From Marasmius tenuissimus (lineage: Eukaryota > Basidiomycota > Agaricomycetes > Agaricales > Marasmiaceae): a stretch of DNA of 64,000 nt. The notes below the pieces were generated by a model. That model did not search any database. It was not told the origin of the DNA and saw only the letters and a program-made list of their open reading frames with translations. Shown piece after piece: positions 46,300-57,206 of this stretch. How positions within the stretch are numbered: position 1 is the stretch's first letter; every line of letters starts with the position of its first letter. The stretch covers positions 620,001 through 684,000 of the forward strand of contig JAQOTA010000044.1 in assembly GCA_029532415.1 (NCBI GenBank), written 5' to 3'. A program made the translations under genes and the position numbers.

Positions 46300-48233
46300 T
46301 TAGTCCGCTTTAGCATTTTGCCGTCCAGGTTTATGGTGCAGAGTAAAGTGGTAGTCCTGCATCATAGTAACCCATCTGGCCTGTCGTCGGTTCGAATCCT
46401 GTGGTTTTCTGAAGTATTCGAGGTTCTTATGATCTGTCCAGATCTCGAAATCTTCCATAGTACCCAACAGGTATTGTCTCCATTTGCGAAGGGCTATCAC
46501 AATGGCAAGCATTTCCTTGTCGTAGATTTCATAATTTCTCTCTGCTTCATTTAGCGAGTGAGAAAGGAATGCAATTGGTTTCCATTTGCCATCTTGGTAC
46601 TGTGATAGTATAGCCCCTACTGCAAAGTCTGACGAATCTGCTTCAATGCGGAATTTCCCATCATCTCTGGGTATGGCTAGCACAGGGGCCGTTGTGACTC
46701 TTATCTTCAGGTCGTTAAAGGCCTCTTCTTGTGCATTTGTCCATTCCCAGCTCTGTTTCCCAGTTAGCTTGTGCAAAGCATGTGCCACATGTGAGAAGTC
46801 TCGGATGAAACGTTGGTAAAAGTTGATGAATCCGAGGAACTGTTGTACATCCCTCTTGTCTTTTGGTGTGGCCATTCACTGACAGCTTTCACCTTGACTG
46901 GATCCATTCTGACTTGTCCCTTCCCAACGATCAAACCAAGGAATTCAATCTCTAGTTGTTCAAATTGGCATTTCTCTGGTTTCAAGTACAACTTGTGTGC
47001 ATGAAGCTTATCTAGGATTCGGTGGACCATCTCCCTGTGTTCCTCCAATGTTTTCGTGAAGACAAGGATATCGTCCATGTATACAACGGCTTTCCCTGTG
47101 TTGATTTCTTCACAGAGAATGGTATTCATCATTGTCTGGAATGTTGCAGGTGAATTGGTCAGACCGAAAAACATGACGAGCGGTTCAAACATCCCTCTGT
47201 TTGTGAGGAATGCTGCCTTCCATTCATCTCCCTCCTTGATCCTGATATTATTGAAACCCCATTGAACATCCATCTTTGAAAACCAAATGGCGCCTTTGAG
47301 TTTGCCAATGAGTTCCTGTGTCAACGGCAGAGGATAGCAATTTTTGATTGTCTGCTCGTTGAGTTTTCTGTAGTCTTGTACAGGTCTCAGTTTTCCATCC
47401 TTCTTTTTGATGAAGAGAAAGGGTGACGCCATTGGTGACTTAGATGGTCGAATTCGACCAGTTCTCAAGTTCTCCTCTAGGAATACATCAAGCTCTTGTT
47501 GTTCTGCCGGGCTGAGAGGGTATATCTTAGCAGAGTTCTGACCTTTTGCTCCTGGGATCAATTCAATGGCATGGTCCCAGGGGCGTCTTGGTGGTAATTG
47601 GTCAAAATCCTTCTTATCAAAGATGTCCCTGAAGTCCTGGTATGCTTCTGGAACAATCTCTTCAAAAGTCTGCTCTTCCTTTCCCTTCTTGGCTTCATGT
47701 GCCAGTTTGGTGGACACATTTTGTCGAGCTCGTATGTGTAATTCCCGTTGGATGTCTACTATGAGTATTCGATCTCCAGCTTTTATCTCTGGATCATCGT
47801 CCTCATCAGGATCATCTTCTGGTTCGGCATTAGATTCAACAGGTCGGCATTCTTCGGGGCATCTATTGAACAGAATTTCTCCTGTTTGCCAGTCAACACT
47901 AGGGTTGTGTTGCTTAAGCCATTCATGACCAATAAATATATCAGCTTTGCCAAGGTTGGTAACTGCAAAGCTAAGTGTCTCGACATGATTTCTTATTGTG
48001 ACTCTCAGATCAACATATTCTGAGATTGGACCTCCGGAATTGAGTGTTCCGTCTGCATTGTATACAGGGATCGATCTGACATACTTCTTGGTATTAATGC
48101 CATGTTCTCGAACGAATCGTTCATTGATTGCACTGCCTGTGCACCCACTATTGAGTAGTGCCTTTACGTCTAAAGATCTTTGGTCATCTAGTGTAGTGAC
48201 AACCAGATCTATGTTCGTTTGGCTTCCGTTTCC
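46300..48233 (-). pseudogene. Gypsy protease, reverse transcriptase and RNase H
   Basis: One frame is open from 48233 through the protease and most of RT. The protease active site reads LLNSGCTGSAIN, so the catalytic Asp of the D-S/T-G motif is Asn. RT has PSKSPMASPFLFIKKKDG, RKLNEQTIKNCYPLP and the catalytic VVYMDDILVF. Near 46870 a one-base deletion shifts the frame; RNase H continues in another frame (RDVQQFLGFINFYQRFI, then FRIEADSSDFAVGAIL and TDHKNLEYF) and ends at a TAA in the usual linker to integrase (ADxLSRR). Not functional. Confidence 0.9.
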
Positions 48234-48965
48234 TCAAATGTAGCGGGGTGGTGTCTTTAGTTCATTAAGAGCTTCAACAACATTCCAGTCATTCAGTAGA
48301 TTGAGCTCTCTTAGAACTAGTTCAGTGCATTCAACTTGTCTCTTTGGGTGTACCATTGTTCTGAGTAAGATGATTCCCATGTCCGAGGGCATTTGCCGTA
48401 ACCGTTGTGTGTACCACTGGCTTGTCCAGGGTTGGAGCCGCCAGTTGTTGAACCGTGGACCCTTTTCAATTTGTTTCAGTGCATCGTCTATTTCTGGAAT
48501 GACTAAGCTATGGTCTACAAATCGAAAAGTGTGCTTCCCTCTGGAGTTTTCACTATTTCCAGGGGTTCTTTCAGGGTCCTGGTCCAACAAATCTTTCAAC
48601 AATCCGTTTCTGTCTTCCTGTGTCATTGTCTGAACATCAGGTCTCTCCTTCTCTTTGTCCCCTTCTTCAGGGCAATCAAAGAATTTGTGTCCCGGCTTTT
48701 GGCATTTAAAGCACAGGCCTTTCCTCTTCATGGTTTCCCTGTCCATTTTCCCTGAAACTGGGATGGTATCTTTCTTTGCTGGTGGTGGTGGATCTGTCTT
48801 GGGTTCTTGTGTCATCAGTGGTTGTATGTGGTTGGGAATTACTTCAACAGGGTTAATGGATTGGGTGGTGTTGGCTGTTACACCCTTGTACCATAGGAGG
48901 ATCGTCTGATATAAGACCCATAGGAGAGTGAGGAAGTCAGGAGCGGGTTGTTGAACGTGGTTCAT
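48234..48965 (-). pseudogene. Gypsy gag remnant with zinc knuckle
   Basis: 243 codons. A CCHC knuckle CFKCQKPGHKFFDC binds nucleic acid in gag. Only about 75 residues precede it, so the capsid domain (normally 200 or more residues) is missing. The frame ends at TGA 48236-48234, after which protease coding continues. A large deletion between leader and knuckle is the simplest explanation. Confidence 0.85.
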
Positions 48966-49678
48966 GGTGTGTGGATGTGCGGGTTAAAGTGTGGTATTCT
49001 TGGTTTCGTAAGGTAAAATGTAATCTAAAGTCCACTACTAAACTGATTGAGATCTTATATTTTCGATCACAGATCAATCGTTTGTCTCCTTCTTCGCCGA
49101 CTACCTCACTTAGGTAGATGCGGGTTCTACCGTAAAGGTATCTATCGTATCAACTCGTCTAGTTCGACTTTTCTTCGAAACTAAACTTGTTCTTTGTCAA
49201 TTGGTTTTGTAAGGAAACCAACCCCGGGTTGTACCGTATGTAAGTAAATGTAAATACGTAGCAATGGAGCCCGAGAACTTCTATCAATTTGCAATTGCCC
49301 AGCCGATGTCTCTCAGTTAAGAAGCTGAGATAGCCGAAGTCTTCCTGGGAAGGGGAATTGCCCCCTAAACTACCCCCAATGAAGGAGAATAGCCAAAGCT
49401 CATTTCAATAAAAGTGGCTTCTTTCACTGATTGGGTGCGCCAGACCTTCTTCGGGCAGCCAGCGAGACCAACAGTATACCCAGAAATATATGTGGGATTT
49501 ATCCAGTCACCGGCAGAAGGGGAAAGATGATGAAAGGGGAAAAGGGATGAGGGTATGAGAGGTGTGGTGTGTAGGATCAAAGTTTTGGGATAGGGGATAT
49601 GATGTAATATGAAAGATCAAAGGTTTAGGGTAGGGGGGATGTGCGATGGTCAAGAGGAATAAGGAAGTCTTGAGCTAA
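48966..49678 (-). other. Gypsy leader / deleted gag region
   Basis: Lies between the 5' LTR and the gag remnant. No capsid-like coding is left. The sequence just inside the LTR (minus strand TTAGCTCAAGACTTCC) does not look like the common initiator-Met tRNA primer site; another tRNA or self-priming is possible. Confidence 0.6.
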
Positions 49679-50058
49679 TGTCAGCAATCACCAGATCTGA
49701 CCTGGTGATGCGTTGCACTAAGCTTTCAGACGAGAGAGAACAAGGCAAAGATAAGAGAACTCTCTACTGGTGAGGAATAAACCAGCTCAAGACTGGGGAA
49801 TACATGCAGAATATCTACTTCTTATATACTACTTGGAGGACTGCGGCGTGTGTCTACGGTGAGGTATGACATCGAGGTATGACATCGTGAAACAGTATCT
49901 GAAACAGGACTGACATGTGTCTACAGCATGTGGGTCCCTTCATGTATCTACCATGTGTCCATATGATAAGATACAAGTCATGTGAGGGATAAGATATAGA
50001 TAAGATGGAAAATGATAAGATAAGGAGAAAAGATAAGATAGGAGGGAAATTCATGACA
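49679..50058 (-). repeat. Gypsy 5' LTR
   Basis: 380 bp. Differs from the 3' LTR mainly by a 13-bp tandem duplication (GAGGTATGACATC twice, near 49860-49886). Confidence 0.92.
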
Positions 50059-50063
50059 CAACC

Positions 50064-50209
50064 TGGACAACCCAGAAAGGCGGGAAGGTGAAGAAGATGC
50101 TCTATCAATGGTGGGTACCTCAATTATGATACTTTGCTTTTTTCCAACATGCCTCGTAGTCGTTCTGGATATGACAGCGACAAGCAACAGAAACGCGACG
50201 CGAAAACAC
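50064..50209 (+). pseudogene. 3' part of the gene split by the gypsy element
   Basis: After removing the gypsy element and one CAACC, the frame continues TTQKGGKVKKMLYQ. A 50-60 nt intron (GTGGGTACC...CCTCGTAG, to 50159) leads to SRSGYDSDKQQKRDAKT, where the coding is cut again by the copia LTR at 50210. An aligned C-x-x-GYD is typical of the zinc-cluster-like family suggested for the 5' part. No continuation is seen past the copia element. Confidence 0.5.
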
Positions 50210-50467
50210 TGTTGAGGCAGAGGTCCTGCCCATGCAGTGGCAGCGTGGGACAAACTAGCTCACCTGGAGATAGGCTTAGAGGCAGCAATGAGAGTAGTAA
50301 AAGTACTGATATTGCATGTAGATACAGAGCTACTTATATACTATACAGAGGTGGCTGTAGCTACTATAACGGGAGTGACTAGGAATAGCATAGATCATAG
50401 TAAAACGATTGAAGCATAGATGCGGCCCAATACAACAGTCCATATATCTGGGAGTCCAGATTCAACA
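50210..50467 (-). repeat. Copia 3' LTR
   Basis: 258 bp with TGTTGA...TCAACA termini. On the minus strand the purine tract TAGTGAGGGGGAG (50468-50480) abuts it and serves as polypurine tract. No second copy is found in the window. Confidence 0.8.
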
Positions 50468-50508
50468 CTCCCCCTCACTAAGTGCAGCACAAGTAGAGCA
50501 TGAAGCGT

Positions 50509-52920
50509 CTATTTGGACGAATAAAATTCAAGTTCAAGATGTTCTCTAAAAGCGGAGAACTTGACATGACCCAAATTCTTGGTAAACATGTCTGCAGGAT
50601 TGTAGGCACCGTCAATAAAGAAAAGATTGACCTTGTGGTCTGAAACACATTCGCGAATGTAATGATAGTGAATATCAATGTGTTTGGTGCAACGTTCTTG
50701 AACTGGGTTGGAGGCGATGAAAATTGAGCCTTGATTATCTCCACATATGGGTATGGGAGTCATATCAATCCCAAGTTCAGAGAGTAACTGTCGAATCCAC
50801 ACAGCCTGACGACTACAGTCGGATAGCACCATGTATTCAGCTTCAGTGGATGAAAGCACAACAGTCTTCTGGGCGCGTAATTGCCAACAGAAGATGTCAC
50901 CTGCCAATTTGAAGAAATAGCCTGTGATCAACCAACGTTTGATTGGATCAGCAGCCCAATCAGAATCAGTGAATGCTAGTAAACCTCCATCAGAGGCTCC
51001 ATCATAGACCAATGCATAGTCTGGAGTTCCTGCAAGATAGCAGCAAATATAAAGCACCTTCTTCAGGTGATCCTTCGATGGATTAGCAGAGAATTGAGAA
51101 AGCTTTGTAACAGCATAGGCAATATCTGGATGAGTGCCAAGCATGATATACAGAAGTGATCCAATCACTGATTGATATCAAGTGTGACATTCAGGATCAA
51201 CAGGACCTTTGTTGGATTGTGGAATATAGCTGGCGGGAAGAGGAGTATCAGCTGCTTTTGCATTCTGCATGCCAAATCGCTTCAAGACCTTCTTCAAATA
51301 GTCGGTCTGGTCAAGAAGGATCTTACGGCCTTTGCGACAAATGCGCATGCACAAGAACTCTTTGACTTCTCCAGGATCACGACATTCCCAATGAGCCATA
51401 AACTCGGCTTTCTTCTTTTCGACAAAGGCTTTATTGGGTCCAAGGAATAATGCATCGTCAACATAGATCAAAGCGATACATTCTTCACCAGTCTCACGAT
51501 CTTTGCAGATGAAGAGACCTGCATCGGAAGTTAAGTGTTTGAAGCCCATTACTTCCATGGACGAGCTGAGGGCACACCACCATTCAAGAGCGGCTTGCTT
51601 CAGTCCATATAATGCATGGCAAAGGCAATAGACTTTGCCTTCCTGACCCTTAACCTTGAAACCTTCAGGTTGATCCATATAGATCTCTTCTTTAAGTTCG
51701 CCATAAAGAAAGGCGTTCTTCACATCCAATGCCTGAATGTGCCAGTTTTTGAGAGCTGCAAGTGCAAGCATCATCTGTACAGTTTCAAACCGCACAACTG
51801 GTGAGAAGATCTCATCAAAGTCAACACCTTCAACCTGAGAGAAACCCTTGGCAAGAAGTCAAGCTTTCTTTTGACAATCTGACTTGACGTCAAACACCAC
51901 TCTGTTCTTGACAGCCTTGTGACCTTTAGGTAGGTCAACCAATTCAAAGACCTTGTGCTTGCGAAGAGCCTCTAGTCCATTGCGGCAAGCGGCCTTCCAT
52001 TCTCTCTGCTGCTCAGCTGGCAGCTTCAGTATGTCACAGAGAGTCCACTCTTGAACGTTAGACATATCGGTGAGGTCATCGTGAACAGGAGCTGCCTGAT
52101 TTAACAGATAAATCACGAAACCTACTCCCCCTTCCTGGGATATTTGTTGCACTAAGCTATCGGGTTGACTCCCTCTGGAGTTACACATGGTAGACAGACT
52201 GGCACGATTAGTCCCAGGAACCTTCCTAGGTCTGCCTCTCCTACGAGTAGTAGGTGGATCCATGGGTTCTCTATCACCAGTGGCATCTCTCCATGTAGAA
52301 TTTTTCTCCATATCACACACAATGTGCAAGGGATTATTTGGGTCTCGTTGTTCACCAAATACATTATCAGGTTGCTTAGTACCTGTCTGTTTCCTGCCTG
52401 AACGCCTTAGTGGCGGAGACTGCTCTTGTCCACCCACTGGTGTAGGTGGCCTGGGAGGCTGGAACGGAGGATCAGGATCAGGATGTGGATGTTCACCCTG
52501 AGGTACAGGACCATCTCCATCATCGTCATGCGGATATTCCAATTGCTTTGGAAGGTTCTCGGGAGGATAAAGATCATCATCACTATCCGAAGAGAAGTTG
52601 GGATTTTCACCCAATACCAGCGGTATTTCAGGGATTTCACCCACCGGGGTAAAGCCACGAGGTTTCTTATCAGAACACTTTGGGAACAAGTTTTCATCGA
52701 ATAGAGCTGTAGCACTTTTGAAGATAGTATTATTGGACATCTTCATGAAGACATATCCTTTCATGCCTTCCTGAAAACCAATGAAGGCCATCAGTTCCGA
52801 ACGCGGAGATAACTTGTTAACTCGACGCTTTTCCGGAATAAACACATACACTGCACATCCGAAGACTTGGAGATCCAAAACATCCGGTGCACTGCCATGC
52901 AACTTCTCATGCGGGGTCAA
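50509..52920 (-). pseudogene. Copia reverse transcriptase and RNase H
   Basis: Three collinear pieces in one frame separated by TGA at 51861-51859 and 51180-51178. RT begins FELVDLPKGHKAVKNRVVF and has LDVKNAFLYGEL, QPEGFKVKGQ and the catalytic IYVDDALFLG. RNase H has GLLAFTDSDWAADPIKR, VVLSSTEAEYM and DNQGSIFIASNP, ending EHLELEFYSSK. The lost residues are the Arg of KARLVAKGF and of RYQSVIGSL, both near-invariant in copia elements, so both breaks are explained by CGA to TGA. Confidence 0.9.
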
Positions 52921-53640
52921 TCAACGTAAACGCTGGGACAGCATCTGATTGTGAAGTACAACAGCGTGCAACACACAGAATTCCCACCAAGAAGGTGGAA
53001 GACAAGCATCAAAGCAAAGAGCTTGAGCTTTCTCGACAATGGTCCGATTGAACTGCTCTGCACGACCATTCTGTTCCAGCATATATGGAATGCTGGTCAG
53101 AATTTTGATACCGTGCTCCTTTAGTACATCATCGAAGACATGTGATTTGTACTCTCCCCCTCCATCGGACATCCATTCCTTAATATCAACACCAAATTGC
53201 ACCTTTACCATAGTGATAAAGTTGCGGAGCATCTTGACAGAGTCAGATTTGCGTTGCCCGAGCATTGTCCAGCCATGTGAAGTACAGTCGTCAACAAACG
53301 ACATATACCATTTGTATTTGTGGTACGACTCAGTGGGGAATTGTTTGAGGTCAGAGTGGATTTTCTCGAAGGGTTTCGAGGCACGGGTAGTGGAGTCAGG
53401 GAACGATCTGGAGTGCATCTTTCTTTCTGCACAACCTCGGCATAATCGGGTTTTCTTCAGTTTTTGGTCGAATTCCGGGAAGTTCTTAATATGCTTCCGA
53501 GCTTTATCTAGAGCCTTGTCTGAACAATGTCCGAAACATCTGTGTAGAACCTTGTAGTCAACTTTATCCATTGTTGACTTGGCCATTAAGCTACGAGCAG
53601 AGGCTTTCTGCGAGCTAACCCAAAAAATGGTTTGACCAGG
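52921..53640 (-). pseudogene. Copia integrase
   Basis: The gag-pre-integrase zinc motif (LHRCFGHCSDKAL, then LCRGCAERKMH) leads into the core: KIHSDLKQFP (first Asp), WMSDGGGEYKSHVFDDVLKE (second Asp) and PYMLEQNGRAEQFNRTIVEK (catalytic Glu in ExN form). The frame stops at TGA 52923-52921 just before LTPHEKLHG. Its N-terminus is cut off by the nested solo LTR at 53645. Confidence 0.9.
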
Positions 53641-53644
53641 CGTA

Positions 53645-54409
53645 TGTTAGGATCATGCAGATCGGATAGGGATAAGATAAGATATGGGATTTTATATGCT
53701 GTCGGATAGATGGATAGGAAAGAGATAAAATGAAGGAGTGTGGGAGCAACGGATCTAGAGCAGACAATAGCTGAAGGTTTCGCCAACAGCACCATGAACT
53801 GAGCTGTCCTTCTACTAGACTAAGAGGACAAGTTGCGAGGGAGATGGAAAGACATTAGAGTCATGATGGGAAAGTATCCAGGTGAGTCCTGGTTGATCCA
53901 GGTTGATTCTGGTTGAAACCTGGTTGATTTCGAGTCTAAAGATACAGGATAGAAGTATAGAGCTTATATAGGGTTATAGTAAATGAATGAATGATAATTG
54001 AGTCAAGTGCAGGAAATATTGATGTATCATATGGAAGTCAAGCACGGGGAGAAATGTACCGGAAGGGAAATGAACTGGAAATGAATAAGTGCATGATGGA
54101 ATGAAGATATAAATAGAATAAGTGAGTGTGGGAATATCTCGGAAGTCGGAGATAAGTAAGTCAGAATAAGTCAGAATAAGATAGAAAGAGTCCCAGAAGT
54201 GGAAGCAGAAGTGGTGGAGGTTCCGGGGATGGACTTGGTGTGAGAGACTGAAGTGCGGAAGTGAAGGTTGAGTGCTGGGGATGGAATAGTGTTGGGATGG
54301 ACTAGAATAATAGCCCGGAAGTACCTGGAATAGGTCTGGAAGTGTTGTGACTAGCCAAGTGCGATGTGACTAGGTGAGATAGACCAGGGTAAGATGCATG
54401 GATGTAACA
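53645..54409. repeat. Nested solo LTR, 765 bp
   Basis: Insert beginning TGTTAGG and ending TGTAACA, with GCGTA at 53640-53644 and 54410-54414. Removing it and one GCGTA makes the copia gag-protease and integrase frames continuous. No coding inside. It contains a short-period repeat (CTGGTTGAT-like units near 53885-53930) and a TATATAGG-type promoter sequence near 53965. The inverted TGTTA/TAACA ends and 5-bp duplication identify an LTR from a third family. Confidence 0.85.
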
Positions 54410-54414
54410 GCGTA

Positions 54415-55511
54415 AGCGGGTAAGATACCAATGACTGGCATCGACCCTCGTTATAAAAAGCCAATTTGCTAGATGATCTGTGTACTTGCAGACCACCTTG
54501 CAAGAATTCTCCAAGCGAGAGAAGTCGAATTGACAGAAGCGGAACATAATAGACAGGATAGAGTCGCGTAATGTGTTCCTCCATACGACCGTCAGATCCT
54601 TCAACAGAATGAGTGATGAACACAGTCCCTTTCCCCTTAATTTGGATAGGGTTGTCCTTGTTCACAGTGTTTAGCTGCGGTCCATTGTTCATGAGTTCAT
54701 ACTCGGCAAAATCTTCGAGATCATAAGTAAAGTGTGATGAAGCACCTGAATCGACGATCCACTCTTGCGAGCTTCCAGTTGCCTTCTTTCCCTTACAATT
54801 CACACATGTGGTAAAGTGATCACCAATAAATTGAGCAAATTTCATACGGGACACAATACTCGAACTACTACGTTTAGAAGCGGCTAATAGAGCGGCACAC
54901 TGTAGGTTCGTATCAGTGTTAGAAGAAAGACTGAGATAAGGCACTTGCCTATCATCGTCAGATTCCTCAGATCCAATGGAGACCAAATCATACTCAACAT
55001 TGTCGGAAAAACCAGCGGCATCTGTGATCTCGCTGTCAATGTCCATGGCACTTCCACTCGCAATCTCCGTATGCAAAGAATTGTTAACAGTGTTCAACGT
55101 GATATGATCCTCATGCTCAGAGTCGGAGTCCTCATAGTAAGAATCATAGAGGTCGTAAACCTTCTCAACGCTCTTAGCACGCTTTGCAGGTGGAGCAGTG
55201 GAGGAGGGACCATCGATACAATGCTTCAGGGAGGGAGAGGAAGCAGCCGCATATCCCTGTTCCATAGGTTCAAGGATGTGGGCATACTTGGGAACACCAA
55301 GATGATTGGCAAGACTGCGAGCAGCCTGAGCATTCCCAAAAACAGTACCACCAGAAGTAGCATTGGAGAAACACTGCATGTGGAGTGGATCCCGGGATCA
55401 GTCCACGGGATGTACGACAGATGGAGTATCAGGAACAATGGGGGGTGAGGAGATGGACAAATGAGCTAGGGACACAATATGAGAATGACCCTTGTGAGAG
55501 GAGTCACCCTT
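54415..55511 (-). pseudogene. Copia gag C-terminus and protease
   Basis: Open from 55397 to the solo LTR, preceded in frame by TGA 55400-55398 and further coding-like sequence to about 55511. An acidic, low-complexity region (YYEDSDSEHEDHI) is followed by a short C-x-x-C (CVNCKGKK) where the knuckle is expected and the protease motif WIVDSGASSHFT (D-S-G-A intact). KLAFYNEGRCQSL leads into the insertion point. The gag N-terminus is absent. Confidence 0.85.
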
Positions 55512-55520
55512 GTTGTCCTA

Positions 55521-56947
55521 GGAGCTCACTGAGCTTAGCGACTCTGAGGTTGAAACAGAAGTTACAGAGCCTCAAGCTCAAGCCCTGGCACCTCTTGCAC
55601 AGGTGTTACCACTTGCTCCCCTCTTGGCCAACAAGCGAAAAGCCGCCCCTGATGGCCAGTCTTACAACAATAAGAAATGCACTATAGTTCGTAAGGCAAA
55701 GATTCAAGAGAGTCCTTCCAATGCCCTGAGTGCTCGCGCAATTGAACAGGCTATCAAACCCTCTCAGCCAACTTCAGTTCCCATACACACCCACAAACTC
55801 GATGCAGCATACAGTGCTCACACTGGGAAGTTGGGGACAAAGAAGATGGGCAGTTTGAAGGAAAGAGAGGCTGAGTACGACGTAGATGACTTGGTGAAGA
55901 AGGGGTTTGACCATGTCAAGTGGAACAGGGTGTAAGCCTTCCTTATTGGACCACCCTTGCCTGGCTCTTTCGACAGCAAACTTACCACTTTTACTAGAAC
56001 TCCGATGCCCATTGTAGAAGCCAAGAATCAAGTCATCTTGTGCCTTGTTGGATGTCCGAATCAGGCCGACTACCTCCAAGATACAAAGGTTGCATACCAA
56101 GCGATGATGTCGGAGGGCAAGCAGGCGGGGCTTGTAGCTCACATTGCAGTCTGTGAGAAAAAGAAAAGGGGTGACTTCCCTGCATTCACCAAGGGCATGA
56201 CTATGGGAATGGGTAGCAAAACCCCTGTTCTCTTGGCTACTGATAAACAATGCAAAGGAATGGGGGCCATTCTTCAGCGACTTACAGACACAATTGCTTT
56301 CAAAAGGATATCGCAGTATCAGAATGGTGCGCAAGATCACACTTCAATGGCCCCAGTACTGACTTCATTCAACACTGTTATTTCCAGCTGCATTCAAACT
56401 GTGGGGCCTGTGACTTTACAAGCGGTATAAGGCAACTGCAGACTTTGTCTATAACCATCCAAAACTATCGCACATCCCTCGGAACTTCTCCAATGATAAC
56501 GTCTTCGCAGCAGCTGCCTTCAATTTTGGAGGAAAGGTTTGCACCTTCAAGCACTGGGACCATCTAAACTGGGCCTTTGGGTGGTGCGCTATCACCGCCC
56601 TTGGATATTTTGTCCACACAAAGAGTGCTTGTTTGATTCTTTGGGAGTTGAAACTGGTTATCAACTTCCCTTCCGGCTCAACCGTTCTCATTCCTTCTGC
56701 TGTTATCACGCACTCAAACACCCAGATTGCTGAAGGTGAGCTTGGGCCTCTGTTTAGCACTTGCTACGGCTGAGCTTCCAATAAAAATTTTACAGGTGAT
56801 GAATGCACTTCCTTTACACAGTACACTGCCAGCGCTATCTTCCGTTGGGCTGACAATGGAGGAATGACTGAAGGGGAACTCTGGGAAACCAATTTTGAAG
56901 CAAAGTTGGAGCTGGCGGCACAAAAGTCCACTGTGAGTTCAGAGTGA
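55521..56947 (+). pseudogene. TET/JBP-like 2-oxoglutarate/Fe(II) dioxygenase, relic
   Basis: Four pieces: 55521-55931, 55998-56326, 56388-56735 and 56796-56947. The N-terminal piece has no ATG and starts at the copia junction, so it is truncated. Core motifs: CTFKHWDHLNWAFGWCAIT (HxD iron ligands), GSTVLIPSAVITHSNTQI (distal His), then ECTSFTQYTASAIFRWADNG (candidate 2OG-binding Arg). This pattern matches dioxygenases that oxidise 5-methylcytosine and are expanded in Agaricomycetes in association with transposons (described for KDZ elements by Iyer and colleagues). One TGA at 56411-56413 interrupts LWGL-LYKRYK, where the family has Arg or Lys. Assignment is by motif pattern only. Confidence 0.68.
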
Positions 56948-57206
56948 ATTCAATTGTATTCAACCCTGGAGGAACTACTTGTACAAGTACCCAGTAATTA
57001 GCGACCTTCTGCATGAGCTATTGCTACAGTACTTTGTACAATTAAGATGTCTATCATGTATCCTAATAGGCAGCCAAGGCTTGAGAACAACACAAGTTGA
57101 TGGAGAACACCCAATCTAAGTACTTAGCAAGCAAACAAATCACAAAACCATAGCAAAGCAGTATACGGGACTGATGGCAAAAATAGTATACTTACCGCAG
57201 CCTAAT
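56948..57206. other. Spacer between convergent genes
   Basis: No feature recognised; 3' ends of the dioxygenase relic (+) and the zinc-ligand protein (-). Confidence 0.55.

Larger units (their letters stand above)
43966..50058 (-). mobile_element. Ty3/gypsy chromovirus LTR retrotransposon, inactive
   Basis: A complete LTR-to-LTR element of 6093 bp flanked by CAACC. It reads on the minus strand: 5' LTR 50058-49679, leader, gag zinc-knuckle remnant, protease, reverse transcriptase, RNase H, integrase, chromodomain, polypurine tract, 3' LTR 44332-43966. That order and the C-terminal chromodomain place it among fungal chromoviruses, which target H3K9-methylated chromatin. It is dead: gag lacks a capsid domain, the protease Asp is Asn, there is a frameshift at the RT/RNase H border, a stop at an invariant integrase arginine, and a nested solo LTR. 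By eye the two LTRs differ at about six positions plus one 13-bp indel, so insertion is fairly recent. Confidence 0.92.
50210..55519 (-). mobile_element. Ty1/copia retrotransposon, 5'-truncated and inactive
   Basis: Minus-strand copia element with a 3' LTR at 50210-50467, then RNase H, reverse transcriptase, integrase and gag-protease in the order expected for copia. The right end has no LTR: coding resemblance stops at CCTAGG (55519-55524), where the plus-strand dioxygenase relic begins. It carries three in-frame TGAs in pol, one in gag, and a nested 765-bp solo LTR. Confidence 0.88.

Noticed and set aside
46390..46410. tRNA-like GGTTCGAATCC T-arm motif
   Set aside because: Lies within gypsy RNase H coding with no acceptor or anticodon stem around it.
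48301..48633. Plus-strand ORFs across 46.3-49 kb
   Set aside because: All are antisense shadows of the gypsy gag-pol region.
53039..53557. 172-codon plus-strand ORF
   Set aside because: Antisense to copia integrase, whose catalytic motifs are clear.
55774..56340. 188-codon minus-strand ORF
   Set aside because: Antisense to the TET/JBP-like exons; no domain pattern of its own.
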